From Streptomyces puniciscabiei (GTDB lineage: Bacteria; Actinomycetota; Actinomycetes; Streptomycetales; Streptomycetaceae): a stretch of 64,000 nt of DNA. Shown piece by piece: positions 40,025 to 49,421 of this stretch. The notes under the pieces are model-generated. The model saw nothing but the letters and a program-made list of their open reading frames with translations, did no database searches and had not been told where the DNA came from. The DNA lies in the NCBI RefSeq assembly GCF_006715785.1, contig NZ_VFNX01000001.1, positions 3,300,501 through 3,364,500 on the forward strand. Reading direction: 5' to 3'. Every line of letters begins with the position of its first letter. Position 1 is the stretch's first letter. The translations under genes and the position numbers were made by a program.

Positions 40025-41218
40025 GTGCGCCCTGGTGAGGTGGAGGAGAGCCCGTACGCCAGGGCGGGCGGCCGGCTCCCCGGCGACCCCGTGCCCGACC
40101 CCGGCCTCGGCGACGAGCCCGTGCCCGTGCGCGTGCCCGTGCGGCGGACTCCGCGGCCCGCCCCGCGCTCCCTCGCCCGCGCCCTGCCCGCCCCGCTGAT
40201 CGCCGGCGGTGTGCTGTACGGCCTGCTCACCCCGAGGGAGTTCACCGCCGTCCCGTTCTTCACCGCCGCGCCGCTGATCGCCGCGCCCCTGTCCTCGCTG
40301 CGCACCACCGTGCTGACCGGTGTCGCGGCCGTCACCGCCATGTACGCGGTGCACACCCGGACCGGCGAGCATCCGGTTGTGGCCACCGTCACGGACGTCG
40401 TCACCGTGGCCACGGTCGCCCTGCTGGCCGTCGCCATCAACCGCGTGGTCCGCCTCGGCGACCGGCGGCTCGCCTCCGCCCGGGAGATCGCCGAGGCCGC
40501 CCAGCGGGCCGTACTGCCCGAGCCCGCCGAGCGGATCGGCGGCTTCGAGATCGCGGCCTGGTACGAGGCGGCCCGGCAGGACGCCTTCATCGGCGGCGAT
40601 CTGTACGCCGTGCAGGACAGCCCGCACGGGATCCGGCTGATCGTCGGCGACGTGCGGGGCAAGGGGCTGGGCGCGGTCGCCGCCGTCGCCGTGCTGATCG
40701 GGGCGTTCCGGGAGGCGGCCGAGCAGGAGCTGACGCTGGAGGCGGTCGTGCAGCGGCTGGAGCGGGCGCTGGCCCGGGAGGGGACCCGGAGGGACGGGGT
40801 CGACGCCTTCGAGGGGTTCACCACCGCCGTGCTCGCCGAACTCCCGCACGGTGAAGGCCTGGTACGGATCGTGAACCGCGGGCATCCGCCGCCGCTGCTG
40901 CTGTACGCCGACGGCACCTTGCGCACGCTGTCCGCGCCCGAGCCCGCGCTGCCGCTCGGCATGGCCGACCTCGGGATGTGGCCCGACCGCGCCCAGGAGG
41001 AGGGCTTCCCGCACGCGGCCACCCTGTTGCTCCACACCGACGGCCTGTCCGAGGCGCGCGACGCGTACGGCCGGTTCTACGACCCCGAGCGGCGGCTCGC
41101 CGGACGCGCTTTCCCCGGTCCGGGCGTCCTGCTCGACCGGCTCGCCGGTGAGGTGCGGCGGCACTCGGGCGGCGGGATGGCGGACGACATGGCGCTGCTC
41201 GCCGTACGCCGCACGTGA
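40025..41218 (+). CDS. Membrane PP2C phosphatase (SpoIIE domain)
   Basis: 397 residues. After a disordered N-terminus come about three hydrophobic segments (about 55-150: PLIAGGVLYGLLTP, TVATVALLAVAINRVV). The SpoIIE/PP2C domain has GGDLYAVQ, VGDVRGKGLGAVA and a C-terminal GGMADDMALLAV with the metal aspartates. Such proteins dephosphorylate anti-sigma antagonists in partner-switching control (known); the partner here is not encoded nearby. GTG 40025 chosen for GGGAG 8 nt upstream; a longer frame to 39854 runs into the tRNA gene. Confidence 0.9.
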   Translation: MRPGEVEESPYARAGGRLPGDPVPDPGLGDEPVPVRVPVRRTPRPAPRSLARALPAPLIAGGVLYGLLTPREFTAVPFFTAAPLIAAPLSSLRTTVLTGVAAVTAMYAVHTRTGEHPVVATVTDVVTVATVALLAVAINRVVRLGDRRLASAREIAEAAQRAVLPEPAERIGGFEIAAWYEAARQDAFIGGDLYAVQDSPHGIRLIVGDVRGKGLGAVAAVAVLIGAFREAAEQELTLEAVVQRLERALAREGTRRDGVDAFEGFTTAVLAELPHGEGLVRIVNRGHPPPLLLYADGTLRTLSAPEPALPLGMADLGMWPDRAQEEGFPHAATLLLHTDGLSEARDAYGRFYDPERRLAGRAFPGPGVLLDRLAGEVRRHSGGGMADDMALLAVRRT

Positions 41219-41461
41219 TCGTCTTCACGGCCGGTGAGCGGACGAACGCCCTCCGCATAACATCTGAGACACCATCAAAAATGCCGAGACTCCTGAACGG
41301 CGGTCAACTCGCCCGGTTTGCCGCGGTAATGGTTGGTAAGTCCTGGCCCGAAAACCTTAACGATCAAGCCGAACGGCTTGGAAAGTGACTGGCAGGTCTA
41401 TTAACGTTCGATAACGCAGCGCGGTCGTCCCAGCCGTCACAAGAGGCGGCTCCGTGCGCAC
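41219..41461. other. Intergenic promoter region of the M23 peptidase
   Basis: No gene. It carries AT-rich stretches such as GGTCTATTAACGTTCGATAACG near 41395-41416, likely containing the promoter for the riboswitch-led transcript; hexamers cannot be fixed with confidence. Confidence 0.4.
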
Positions 41462-41592
41462 GCGCCGAATCCCGCGAGGGAACCGGGGAACCACCACCTT
41501 GGGGTGAATCGCGCGAATGCCGCAGTTGGTATACGCGCGTAGGAGACCTTCCTGCTCCGAACCCGTCAGCTAACCCGGTAGGCGGAGGAAGG
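41462..41592 (+). promoter_or_regulatory. c-di-AMP riboswitch (ydaO/yuaA class)
   Basis: Conserved blocks of the ydaO class in order: CCGAATCCCGCGAGGGAACC, GGGGAACCACCACCTTGGGG, TGAATCGCGCG, GTAGGAGACCTTCCTGCTCC and GAACCCGTCAGCTAACCCGG, ending at GTAGGCGGAGGAAGG just before the ribosome site. In Streptomyces this element precedes cell-wall hydrolase genes (known) and turns expression off when c-di-AMP is high. Fold not computed. Confidence 0.88.
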
Positions 41593-41608
41593 AAAGGAGT
41601 ACGCCCGA

Positions 41609-42634
41609 GTGGCGTCCAACCGGCCCGCCCCAGAAGCCCCGTTCGTGCCCTCGCAAGCCCAGCCGGAGACCTTCGGCTACGGCGCCTACCGCGCCGAGGA
41701 GGGGCCCTGGGAGGAGTGGAACCCCACCGAGGACTCCGTCGCCTCGGCCCGTGGCCGGCACCGCGTCACCAAGCAGCGCGGCGGCTTCGCGCGCAGCTCC
41801 ACCGTCCTCGGCGTCGGCGTGATGGCCGCGGTCGGCGCGGGCGGCATGGCCAGCGCCAACACCGGAAAGCCGCCGGTCTCCATATCCCTGCCGGACCTGG
41901 ACTCCGTCGAGCACATCTTCGGCGGCTCCTCCGATGCGCACCAGGCCACCGCCACCGGCCTCAGCAAGGTCGGCGTGACCACCGACAGCACCGACAGCGG
42001 CAGCGCGGGCGAGGCCCTGCGCAACCGGATCATGGCCCAGGCCGAGCAGCAGAAGGGCCAGGCCGACAGCAAGGCCACCGCCGCCGCGATCGCCGCGGCC
42101 GACCAGCAGACCGCCGCCGCGGCCGCCAAGGCGGAGAAGGAGGCCGCCGCCAAGGCCGCCGACGCCAAGGAGAAGGCGGAGGCCGACGCCAAGAAGACCG
42201 CCGAGGCCAAGCGGCTGGCCGAGCTGGCCAAGCAGTACACGCTGCCGGTCGTCTCGTACACGATCACCGGCACCTTCGGGCAGCCCGGCGCGATGTGGTC
42301 CTCCGGCTACCACACCGGCCTCGACTTCGCCGCCCCCACCGGCACCCTCATCAAGGCCGTCCACAGCGGCACGGTCACCCAGGCCGGCTGGGCGGGCGCC
42401 TACGGCTACCGCACCGTCATCACCCTGGACGACGGCACGGAGCTGTGGTTCTGCCACCAGTCCTCGATCAACGTCTCCGTCGGGCAGAAGGTCTCCACCG
42501 GCCAGGTCATCGGCCGCGTCGGCGCCACCGGCAACGTCACCGGCCCGCACCTGCACCTGGAGGTCCACCCGAACGGCCAGGCCACCGCCATCGACCCGGC
42601 GCCGTGGCTGCGCGACAAGGGGCTCAACCCCTGA
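41609..42634 (+). CDS. M23 peptidase, secreted cell-wall endopeptidase
   Basis: 341 residues. A cytosolic start is followed by a signal/anchor region SSTVLGVGVMAAVGAGGMAS (about 63-82), an Ala/Lys/Glu-rich coiled coil (about 130-210), and a C-terminal LytM domain with HTGLDFAAPTGT and HLHLEVHP carrying the zinc ligands. It cuts peptidoglycan crosslinks. GTG at 41609 with AAAGGAG about 9 nt upstream. Controlled by the c-di-AMP riboswitch directly ahead. A strong hairpin follows the stop. Confidence 0.94.
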   Translation: MASNRPAPEAPFVPSQAQPETFGYGAYRAEEGPWEEWNPTEDSVASARGRHRVTKQRGGFARSSTVLGVGVMAAVGAGGMASANTGKPPVSISLPDLDSVEHIFGGSSDAHQATATGLSKVGVTTDSTDSGSAGEALRNRIMAQAEQQKGQADSKATAAAIAAADQQTAAAAAKAEKEAAAKAADAKEKAEADAKKTAEAKRLAELAKQYTLPVVSYTITGTFGQPGAMWSSGYHTGLDFAAPTGTLIKAVHSGTVTQAGWAGAYGYRTVITLDDGTELWFCHQSSINVSVGQKVSTGQVIGRVGATGNVTGPHLHLEVHPNGQATAIDPAPWLRDKGLNP

Positions 42635-42657
42635 CCGTGCCATTCGTGTGAATCCGG

Positions 42658-42692
42658 CGCCGACGGTGGGATGTGATCATCCCCCGTCGGCG
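42658..42692 (+). terminator. Terminator after the M23 gene
   Basis: Stem CGCCGACGGTGGGATG / CATCCCCCGTCGGCG with a TGAT loop and one bulge, 23 bases after the stop. It ends only 12 bases before the next start codon, so the reductase gene must use a promoter in or upstream of the hairpin. Confidence 0.8.
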
Positions 42693-42704
42693 TTGACTTG
42701 GAGC

Positions 42705-43649
42705 ATGACTTCTCTGCGCACACTCGGCTCCTCCGACCTCCAGGTCTTCCCGCTCTGCCTGGGCGGCAACGTCTTCGGCTGGACCGCCGACGAGGAGACC
42801 TCCTTCGCCGTCCTCGACGCCTACACGGCGGCCGGCGGCAACTTCGTCGACACCGCCGACTCCTACTCGGCCTGGATCGACGGCCACAAGGGCGGCGAGT
42901 CCGAGACGATCATCGGCAAGTGGGTCAAGGCCCGCGGCAACCGTGACAACGTCGTCATCGCCACCAAGGTCAGCCAGCACCCCGAGTTCCAGGGCCTGTC
43001 CGCAGCCAATATCAAGGCCGCCGCCGACGCCTCCCTGCGCCGCCTGGACACCGACTACATCGACCTCTACTACACCCACTTCGACAAGCCCGAGGTCCCG
43101 GTCGAGGAGATCATCGGCGCGTTGGACGAGCTGGTGAAGGTGGGCAAGGTCCGTCACATCGCCGCCTCGAACATCAGCCCCGAGCGCCTGAAGGCCTCCC
43201 TGGACTTCTCCGACCGCGAGGGCATGGCCCGCTATGTCGCCCTCCAGCCCCACTACAACCTGGTCTCCCGCGACACCTACGAGGGCCCGCTGCAGGACCT
43301 GGTCGGCAAGGAGGGCCTGTCCGCGGTGCCCTACTTCTCCCTCGCCTCGGGCTTCCTGACCGGCAAGTACCGCCCCGGCACCAAGGTCGACAGCGCCCGC
43401 GCGAGCCGGGCCCAGGAGTACGCGGAGTCCGAGCGCGGCCAGAAGGTCCTGGCGGCCCTGGACGAGGTCGCCGCCGCCCATGACGCCCCCGTCGCCAGGG
43501 TCGCCCTCGCCTGGCTCGCGGCCCAGCCGACGGTCACGGCCCCGATCGCCTCGGCCCGCACGGTGGACCAGCTCCCCGCCCTCCTGGACGTGGTGGGCCT
43601 GACGCTGACGCAGGAGGAAGTGCAGAAGCTGACGGAGGCGTCGGCCTAG
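42705..43649 (+). CDS. Aldo/keto reductase
   Basis: 314 residues, TIM-barrel oxidoreductase. The catalytic tetrad is visible: Asp and Tyr in FVDTADSYSAW, Lys in VIATKVSQH and His in YYTHFDKP. NADPH-binding residues lie in the C-terminal APIASARTVDQL. It reduces aldehydes or ketones; the substrate is unknown. ATG 42705 follows TTGGAGC closely. Single gene, convergent with the PrsW-like gene. Confidence 0.93.
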   Translation: MTSLRTLGSSDLQVFPLCLGGNVFGWTADEETSFAVLDAYTAAGGNFVDTADSYSAWIDGHKGGESETIIGKWVKARGNRDNVVIATKVSQHPEFQGLSAANIKAAADASLRRLDTDYIDLYYTHFDKPEVPVEEIIGALDELVKVGKVRHIAASNISPERLKASLDFSDREGMARYVALQPHYNLVSRDTYEGPLQDLVGKEGLSAVPYFSLASGFLTGKYRPGTKVDSARASRAQEYAESERGQKVLAALDEVAAAHDAPVARVALAWLAAQPTVTAPIASARTVDQLPALLDVVGLTLTQEEVQKLTEASA

Positions 43650-43726
43650 GTCACCTTCTCCCGCCGCGAGGGCGCTCAGTCACGGCGGCGCATTCCGGCG
43701 GTGCCGAACTCTCCGCGACCCATCGG

Positions 43727-45049
43727 CTACGACCGATACGGGTTGTAAGCGGAGTAGGGCGCCGCCGGATAGCCGTACCCCGGCTCATAGGCCATGGGCA
43801 CCGGCACCGGCGGGTGCACCGGCCGAACCGGCGGAGCCAGCCGCGCCGCGTACTCCAAGGCCGGCCGGGCCACCTCCCTCCGCTTCCACAGCTCGTCCAG
43901 CAGCTCCCGCTCCCGTACGACGAAGCCCGCCCCGGCCTTCCCCTTGCGCCCCCGGTGCCGCAGGAAGGCGAGCGAGGTGGCGTACGCCTCGTACTGCGCC
44001 ACCGCCCGCGCCGCCGGCCGGCCGCCGTGGTGCCGGGCGTAGTCACGGGCCGTCCGCCGCGCCCGCATCGACCCGAGCGCGAACGGTTCGGCCGGCCCCA
44101 GCCAACCGGCCAGCACATACGCCGGCAGCTCCTCCCGCACGGTCCGCAGCTCCCGTTGCCGCGTGAAGATCGCGAGCCAGGTCAGCAGCCCGAACACGGG
44201 CACCATGAAGCAGCCGTAGACGGCGAAGAACCCGAACTCGCCGAAGGTGGAGGAGCCGTTCCAGAAGGCGTGCATGCTCATCGCGAGCAGCAGCCCGCAC
44301 ACCGGCAGCAGGGCCCGCCGGGCGCGCTGCCGCTCGGCGGAGAGCGCGGCGGTGCCGAAGCCGAGGCCGGTGAGGGTGGTGAACAGCGGGTGCGCGAACG
44401 GGGACATCACGATGCGCACGAAGAAGGTGGCGGCGGTGACGGAGGCGATACCGCGGCCGCCGCTGATCTGGTCGGCCCCGAAGGCCGTACCCAGGTAGAG
44501 GATGTTCTCGGTGAACGCGAACCCGGTGGCGGTGATGCCCGCTATCACCACCCCGTCGACGATCCCGGTGAAGTCACGTCTGCGGAAGAGGAAGACGAGC
44601 AGGACGGCGGCGGCCTTGGCGGACTCCTCCACGATGGGCGCTATCACCGTGGCGCCGAGGGTGTCGGCACTGGCCGGATCGGCGGTGGCGGTGGCTATCC
44701 ACTTGGTCGCGAAGCTGTTGGCGACGATGGCTATCAGCGCCGCCGCGCACGCCCCCCAGGCGAAGGCGAAGACCAGGTTCCGCCAGGGGCCCGGCTCCAC
44801 CCGGTCCAGCCACCGGAAGGCGGCTATCAGCCAGGGCACGGGCAGCACGGCGAGACCGAGCCCGACGAGAAACCCCTCGGTACCGGTCTGCCTGCGCACC
44901 AGCGCGAGGATGACGAGACCGGACAGCGCGAGCAGGGTGATCAGTGCTCCGTACCGCACCCACCTGCGCTGCCACCAGTGCGGATGGCGGAGCAGCACAG
45001 GTCCGTGGGGGCCCGGGGGATACGTCGGAAACGGAGGACTGGTGGCCAC
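43727..45049 (-). CDS. PrsW-family intramembrane metalloprotease
   Basis: 440 residues, about eight membrane segments. Family motifs: VIAPIVEESAKAAAVLL (EExxxK), GFAFTENILYL, FAHPLFTTLTGLGFG and SMHAFWNGSS carry the presumed zinc ligands. PrsW in Bacillus cleaves an anti-sigma factor (known); the target here is unknown. The C-terminal 150 residues are cytosolic, ending in a Pro/Tyr-rich tail (YEPGYGYPAAPYSAYNPY). GTG start at 45049. It precedes no co-directed neighbour within 40 bases: trmB ends 42 bases upstream. Confidence 0.9.
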   Translation of the reverse strand: MATSPPFPTYPPGPHGPVLLRHPHWWQRRWVRYGALITLLALSGLVILALVRRQTGTEGFLVGLGLAVLPVPWLIAAFRWLDRVEPGPWRNLVFAFAWGACAAALIAIVANSFATKWIATATADPASADTLGATVIAPIVEESAKAAAVLLVFLFRRRDFTGIVDGVVIAGITATGFAFTENILYLGTAFGADQISGGRGIASVTAATFFVRIVMSPFAHPLFTTLTGLGFGTAALSAERQRARRALLPVCGLLLAMSMHAFWNGSSTFGEFGFFAVYGCFMVPVFGLLTWLAIFTRQRELRTVREELPAYVLAGWLGPAEPFALGSMRARRTARDYARHHGGRPAARAVAQYEAYATSLAFLRHRGRKGKAGAGFVVRERELLDELWKRREVARPALEYAARLAPPVRPVHPPVPVPMAYEPGYGYPAAPYSAYNPYRS

Positions 45050-45091
45050 GGCATCGACCCTAACGGTGACGCGACGAGGGGCTGGAGCGGT

Positions 45092-45940
45092 TTATCGGTC
45101 CTGATGACCGGACTGTTCGCGGTCCTGATGCGGTACGCGTCTGAAGAGCAGATCGTTCACCACATGTCCCTTGTCCAGTCCCTGCCCCTCGAAACGGGTC
45201 AGCGGCCGGAACGCGGGGCGCGCCGCGAAACCGCCGTCCGCCTGCGTGTTCTCGAAGTCCGGGTGCGCGCTGAGCACCTCGAGCATCTGCTCGGCGTACG
45301 GCTCCCAGTCGGTCGCGCAGTGCACGAGCGCGCCGGGCTTCAGCCGCGTGGCGGCGAGCGTGAGGAACTCGGGCTGGATGAGGCGCCGCTTGTGGTGCCG
45401 CTTCTTGGGCCAGGGGTCGGGGAAGTACACCCGCAGCCCGTCGAGGGAGTCGGGGGTGAGCATCTCCCGGAGCAGGATGATCGCGTCCCCGTTGCCCACC
45501 CGGACGTTGGACAGTCCGCCGCGGTCGGCGAGAGCCAGCAGATTGCCCTGTCCCGGGGTGTGCACGTCGACGGCGAGGATGTTGGTGTCCGGGTCGGCGG
45601 CGGCCATCTGCGCGGTGGCCTCGCCCATCCCGAACCCGATCTCCAGCACCACGGGCCTGTCGTTCCCGAACAGCTCGCCGAGGTCGATGACCCGCTGCCC
45701 GTCGATGTCCAGTCCCCACGTGGGCCACAGCCGCTGCAGCGCGTCCGCCTGCCCGGCGGTCACCCGGCTGCGCCGCGGCTGAAAACTCCGGATCCGCCGC
45801 TCGAAGTGGGACCCGGCGGGATCGGCCTTGGGCCCGTCCGGAAACCGCGGCTCCCCCTTGGCCCGGGTGCGCCGGACGGACACGCCGGGGGTGTGGGGGG
45901 CCGGCGTGGGGGCTTCGGGGGCGTTGAGGAAGTCAGACAC
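45092..45940 (-). CDS. trmB: tRNA (guanine-N7-)-methyltransferase TrmB
   Basis: 282 residues. Rossmann motif VVLEIGFGMGEATAQM, then TNILAVDVHTPGQGNLL, and the family signature VYFPDPWPKKRHHKRRL. It makes m7G46 in tRNA variable loops. The first 60 residues are a Pro-rich actinobacterial extension. GTG at 45940 has GGAAG 5 nt upstream; the frame is open much further but upstream sequence belongs to the oxidase gene's opposite frames. Likely read before prsW on the same strand. Confidence 0.95.
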   Translation of the reverse strand: MSDFLNAPEAPTPAPHTPGVSVRRTRAKGEPRFPDGPKADPAGSHFERRIRSFQPRRSRVTAGQADALQRLWPTWGLDIDGQRVIDLGELFGNDRPVVLEIGFGMGEATAQMAAADPDTNILAVDVHTPGQGNLLALADRGGLSNVRVGNGDAIILLREMLTPDSLDGLRVYFPDPWPKKRHHKRRLIQPEFLTLAATRLKPGALVHCATDWEPYAEQMLEVLSAHPDFENTQADGGFAARPAFRPLTRFEGQGLDKGHVVNDLLFRRVPHQDREQSGHQDR

Positions 45941-46047
45941 AGTGCTTCCGATTTTACGGTGCCCTACGAGGGTGCCCTCTTGGCCGACCGAGACGGGTGG
46001 GCGAGTGGGAAACGGGGGCCCGGGGGGCGGAGCTCCCTGGTAGGGCA

Positions 46048-47256
46048 CTACAGCGAACCGAGCATGGACAACACCCGGCGCCCTATTTCCCGCCCGATCG
46101 GCAGCGAAGCGGTAGCCGCGGGCGAGGGCGCGTTCAGCACGTGCACGGTCCGCGCCCCTTCCCGGATCAGAAAGTCGTCCACCAGCGTCCCGTCCCGCAG
46201 CACCGCCTGCGCCCGCACCCCGGCAGGGGCCCGCACCAGGTCGTCCGCGGCCACCCCGGGCAGCAACCTGCGCACCGCCTCCAGGAACGCCCCCTTCGAC
46301 AGCGAGCGGTGCAGCTCCCCCGCGCCGTATCTCCAGTGCCGTCGGGCGATCGCCCACGAGCCCGGCCAGGCCACGGTCCCGGCCAGCTCCCGGGGTCGCA
46401 CGACCCCCCAGCCGTACCCCTCCCGGGCGAGCGCCGGCACCGCGTTGGGGCCGATGTGCACGCCTCCGTCGATGCCCCGGGTCAGATGGACCCCGAGGAA
46501 CGGGAAGGCCGGATCCGGCACCGGATACACCAGCCCGCGCACCAGCTCCGGCCGCGCCAGCTCGTAGTACTCCCCGCGGAACGGCACGATCCGCACCTCG
46601 GGTTCGTCCCCGGTCAGCCGGGCCACCTCGTCGCAGTACAGCCCGGCGCAGTTCACCATCACCCGCGCGCGGACGACATCCCCTGCCGAGGTGAGCACGG
46701 CCACGCCCCGCTCCGGGCGCCGGTCGATCCGGACGACCCGGGCGCCGTACCGGATCTCGGCCCCGGAGGCCCGCGCCAGCTGCCGGGCGACCCCGACGAA
46801 GTCGCACACCCCGGTCGTGCCGACGTGTATGGCCGCCAGTCCCCGCACCTCGGGTTCGTACTCACCGATCTGGGCGGAGCCCAGCTCCCGCACCGGTATG
46901 CCGTTCTCCCGGCCTCTTTGCACGAGCGCGTGCAGGCGGGGCAGCTCCTCGCGCTCCGTGGCGACGATCAGCTTGCCGGTGACGGCGTGCGCGATGCCGT
47001 ACTCGGCGCAGAACTTGACCATCTCGGCGGCGCCCCGCACCGCGTACCGCGCCTTGAGGGAGCCCGGCCGGTAGTAGATCCCGCTGTGGATGACCCCGCT
47101 GTTGCGCCCCGTCTGGTGCCGGGCCGGCCCCGGCTCCTTCTCCAGCACGGTGACCGCCGTGCCCGGCGCGGCCCGCGTGATCGCATACGCCGTGGACAGC
47201 CCGACGATCCCCCCACCGACCACGAGCACATCACAGTCGTACGCCCCGACCGGCAC
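46048..47256 (-). CDS. lhgO: L-2-hydroxyglutarate oxidase-like FAD enzyme
   Basis: 402 residues, DAO-superfamily flavoprotein. FAD-binding VLVVGGGIVGLSTAYAI at the N-terminus, RHQTGRNSGVIHSGIYY and FPFLGVHLTRGIDGG match LhgO. It oxidises L-2-hydroxyglutarate to 2-oxoglutarate, a metabolite-repair step. The GTG at 47256 is preferred: GGGAGG lies 8 nt upstream, whereas GTGs at 47262 and 47265 overlap or touch it. Stands 107 bases before trmB on the same strand. Confidence 0.88.
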   Translation of the reverse strand: MPVGAYDCDVLVVGGGIVGLSTAYAITRAAPGTAVTVLEKEPGPARHQTGRNSGVIHSGIYYRPGSLKARYAVRGAAEMVKFCAEYGIAHAVTGKLIVATEREELPRLHALVQRGRENGIPVRELGSAQIGEYEPEVRGLAAIHVGTTGVCDFVGVARQLARASGAEIRYGARVVRIDRRPERGVAVLTSAGDVVRARVMVNCAGLYCDEVARLTGDEPEVRIVPFRGEYYELARPELVRGLVYPVPDPAFPFLGVHLTRGIDGGVHIGPNAVPALAREGYGWGVVRPRELAGTVAWPGSWAIARRHWRYGAGELHRSLSKGAFLEAVRRLLPGVAADDLVRAPAGVRAQAVLRDGTLVDDFLIREGARTVHVLNAPSPAATASLPIGREIGRRVLSMLGSL

Positions 47257-47328
47257 CTGCACCACCTCCCGCTACCGATAGTGCACTGCGCCACTGACAG
47301 TGGCTTCAAACGCCAGTGGTGACGGTTC

Positions 47329-48753
47329 TCATGCCGGGGCCATCAGCAGCGGGCGGGCCCGCTCCCGCAGCTCCACCACCCGCGGCTCGTCCCTGTACGG
47401 CTCCAGCCGGTGCAGAAGATCCTTCACGTACTCGGTCGTGCGCGCCGACGAGATGCGCCCGGCCACCTCCACGGCCCGCACTCCCTGCTCACAGGCGGCG
47501 TCCAGATTCCCGGACTCCAGCTCGGCCACCGCCGAGACGACCAGCCGCAGCCCGTGCGACCGCACGAACTCCTCCGTCGGCTTGGACAACGCCTGCTCGG
47601 TGAAGCGCCGCACCTGCCTGGGCGCCTTCAGGTCCCGGTAGCACTCGGCCGCATCCGCAGCGAAACGGTCATATCCATAGAAACCAAGCCAAGAAGGATC
47701 GTTGTCCCCCTCCCGGGACCGCTCGAGCCAGCCCTCGGCCGCCTTCAGCGCCGCACCCGCCGCCTGCGCGTCCCCGGCACGCGCGTGTGCCCGCGCCTCC
47801 ACCAGCCGGAAGAAACTCATCGTGCGCGCGGTCGCCAGCCCCCGGTTGCGCTCCAGTGCGGCCTGCGCCAGGTCGACCCCCTCGTCGCCGAAGCCGCGGT
47901 ACGTCGCCTGCAGCGACATGGACGCCAGCACATAGCCGCCCAGCGGCACGTCCGCCGCCGCGCGCGCGAGCCGCAGCGCCTGGATGTAGTACCGCTGCGC
48001 CGCCTCCTGCTGGCCGGTGTCGAAGGCCATCCACCCGGCGAGCCGGGTGAGTTCGGCGGAGGCGCCGAAGAGCGCGCGGCCGACCTCGTCGGAGTAGGAG
48101 CCGAGCAGCAGCGGTGCCGCCTCCACCCGCAGGCACTCGGGGACCATCGACGAACGCCAGTCCCCGCCGCCGTACTTGGAGTCCCAGCGCCTCGCGTCCT
48201 CGGCGGCCTCCCGCAGCTTGCGGACATCGCTGTGGCCGACTTTGATCGGTGCGCCGGACCCCTCGGCGGAGCCCGCCTCCCGCGCGACCGAGCTGTCGGC
48301 GGGGGTTATCAGCCAGCGCGAGGCGGGCGTTGCGTATGCGCTCACTGCGAACGATCCGGCGAGCGACTGCCAGATGCCACCGGAGCCGGCCCGGCGTCCG
48401 GCGAGGTCGAGACGGTACAGCTCCGTCGCCGACTTCACCGCCTGTCCGACGTCTCTGGGGAAGGCGAGGCCCACTTCGGGCGCGGGATCCGCGTCCGCCA
48501 GGCCGATCTCGTGGAGCGGCACCGGGCGGCCGAGCTTCTGGCCGATGGCGGCCGCGATGAGGTGCGGCGCCGCGCCCTGCGGCACCATCCCCTTCGACAC
48601 CCAGCGCGCCACCGAGGTCTTGTCGTAGCGAAGAGTCAACCCGCGCTGCGCACCAAGGTCGTTGACGCGCCGGGCGAGTCCTGCGTTGCTGATTCCCGCG
48701 AGGGCGAGAACGGCGCCGAGCTTTTCGTTCGGCCCGCGTTGCTCCCTGGACAT
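47329..48753 (-). CDS. Sporulation-associated TPR regulator (NsdA-like)
   Basis: 474 residues. A degenerate N-terminal HTH ([36 protein letters not shown]) is followed by a helical repeat array from about 180 on: [56 protein letters not shown]. This is the architecture of Streptomyces NsdA and related sporulation-associated proteins, some of which repress aerial growth and antibiotics (known for NsdA). Synteny fits SCO4114. ATG 48753 with GAGGGG 7 nt upstream. Monocistronic. Confidence 0.85.
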   Translation of the reverse strand: MSREQRGPNEKLGAVLALAGISNAGLARRVNDLGAQRGLTLRYDKTSVARWVSKGMVPQGAAPHLIAAAIGQKLGRPVPLHEIGLADADPAPEVGLAFPRDVGQAVKSATELYRLDLAGRRAGSGGIWQSLAGSFAVSAYATPASRWLITPADSSVAREAGSAEGSGAPIKVGHSDVRKLREAAEDARRWDSKYGGGDWRSSMVPECLRVEAAPLLLGSYSDEVGRALFGASAELTRLAGWMAFDTGQQEAAQRYYIQALRLARAAADVPLGGYVLASMSLQATYRGFGDEGVDLAQAALERNRGLATARTMSFFRLVEARAHARAGDAQAAGAALKAAEGWLERSREGDNDPSWLGFYGYDRFAADAAECYRDLKAPRQVRRFTEQALSKPTEEFVRSHGLRLVVSAVAELESGNLDAACEQGVRAVEVAGRISSARTTEYVKDLLHRLEPYRDEPRVVELRERARPLLMAPA

Positions 48754-49421
48754 GCGCCACCCCTCGACACAGACGGCTGCCGCGCTGGCATAACCATGCG
48801 GCATTCGTAAACCCAGCGTAGTTCGCCGCATCCCAAGCGTTAAGGGGCATTGTTCCGGTTGGCGGGATTGTGGTCCGTACGAAGGTGCGGTCCTGTACGC
48901 ACCGTGCACGGCCTGTCGCCACGTGCCCCCACGCGTGTGGCCGTGCGCCCGTCCGTGCGCTCTTCTCCGGCCATCGAGGGAGCGGTTCCATGGCTCTTGC
49001 GTGGGTCGGCCCGCTGTACTGGATCCAGTGGGCTGGGGGACACCGCCACCTTCATCCCCGCGGGTGGCGGACCGGTCCGGGAGGCGATGCCCGCCTCCCG
49101 GACTGTGCGCGTGTCCGCGCCGCCACGCGTTCCGCAGGCCTGTACGGAGCGTGCTCACATCCCGTGGCGCTCAACATATTTGGCTGAAAATCGCCCCGGC
49201 CTGTCGCGGTTGACATGCGCTCCGACCATGCAACTTGAGGGCGCTAAGGGCGTTTTGGGGGAGCGTACAGGGGGCGCATTCGAGTCGCACCCACCCTCCG
49301 CCCGCTGGGCATTTCCCTCGATCGAAGCCGGTGCCGCCGCCCCTCCACAACGCGCCTCTCGTGGCAGCATGGGGATCCGGTTCGTACGGTGCACTGTTGT
49401 CCACAGCCTGTGGAGGCGTCG
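48754..49421. other. Long intergenic region between two divergent genes
   Basis: 668 bases. Open frames exist but none has a credible start or protein-like composition. It must hold promoters for the TPR regulator (leftward) and the asparagine-synthase-like gene (rightward). An AT-richer patch near 49166-49190 and a GGAGG at 49412-49416 before the ATG are the only notable items. Confidence 0.4.
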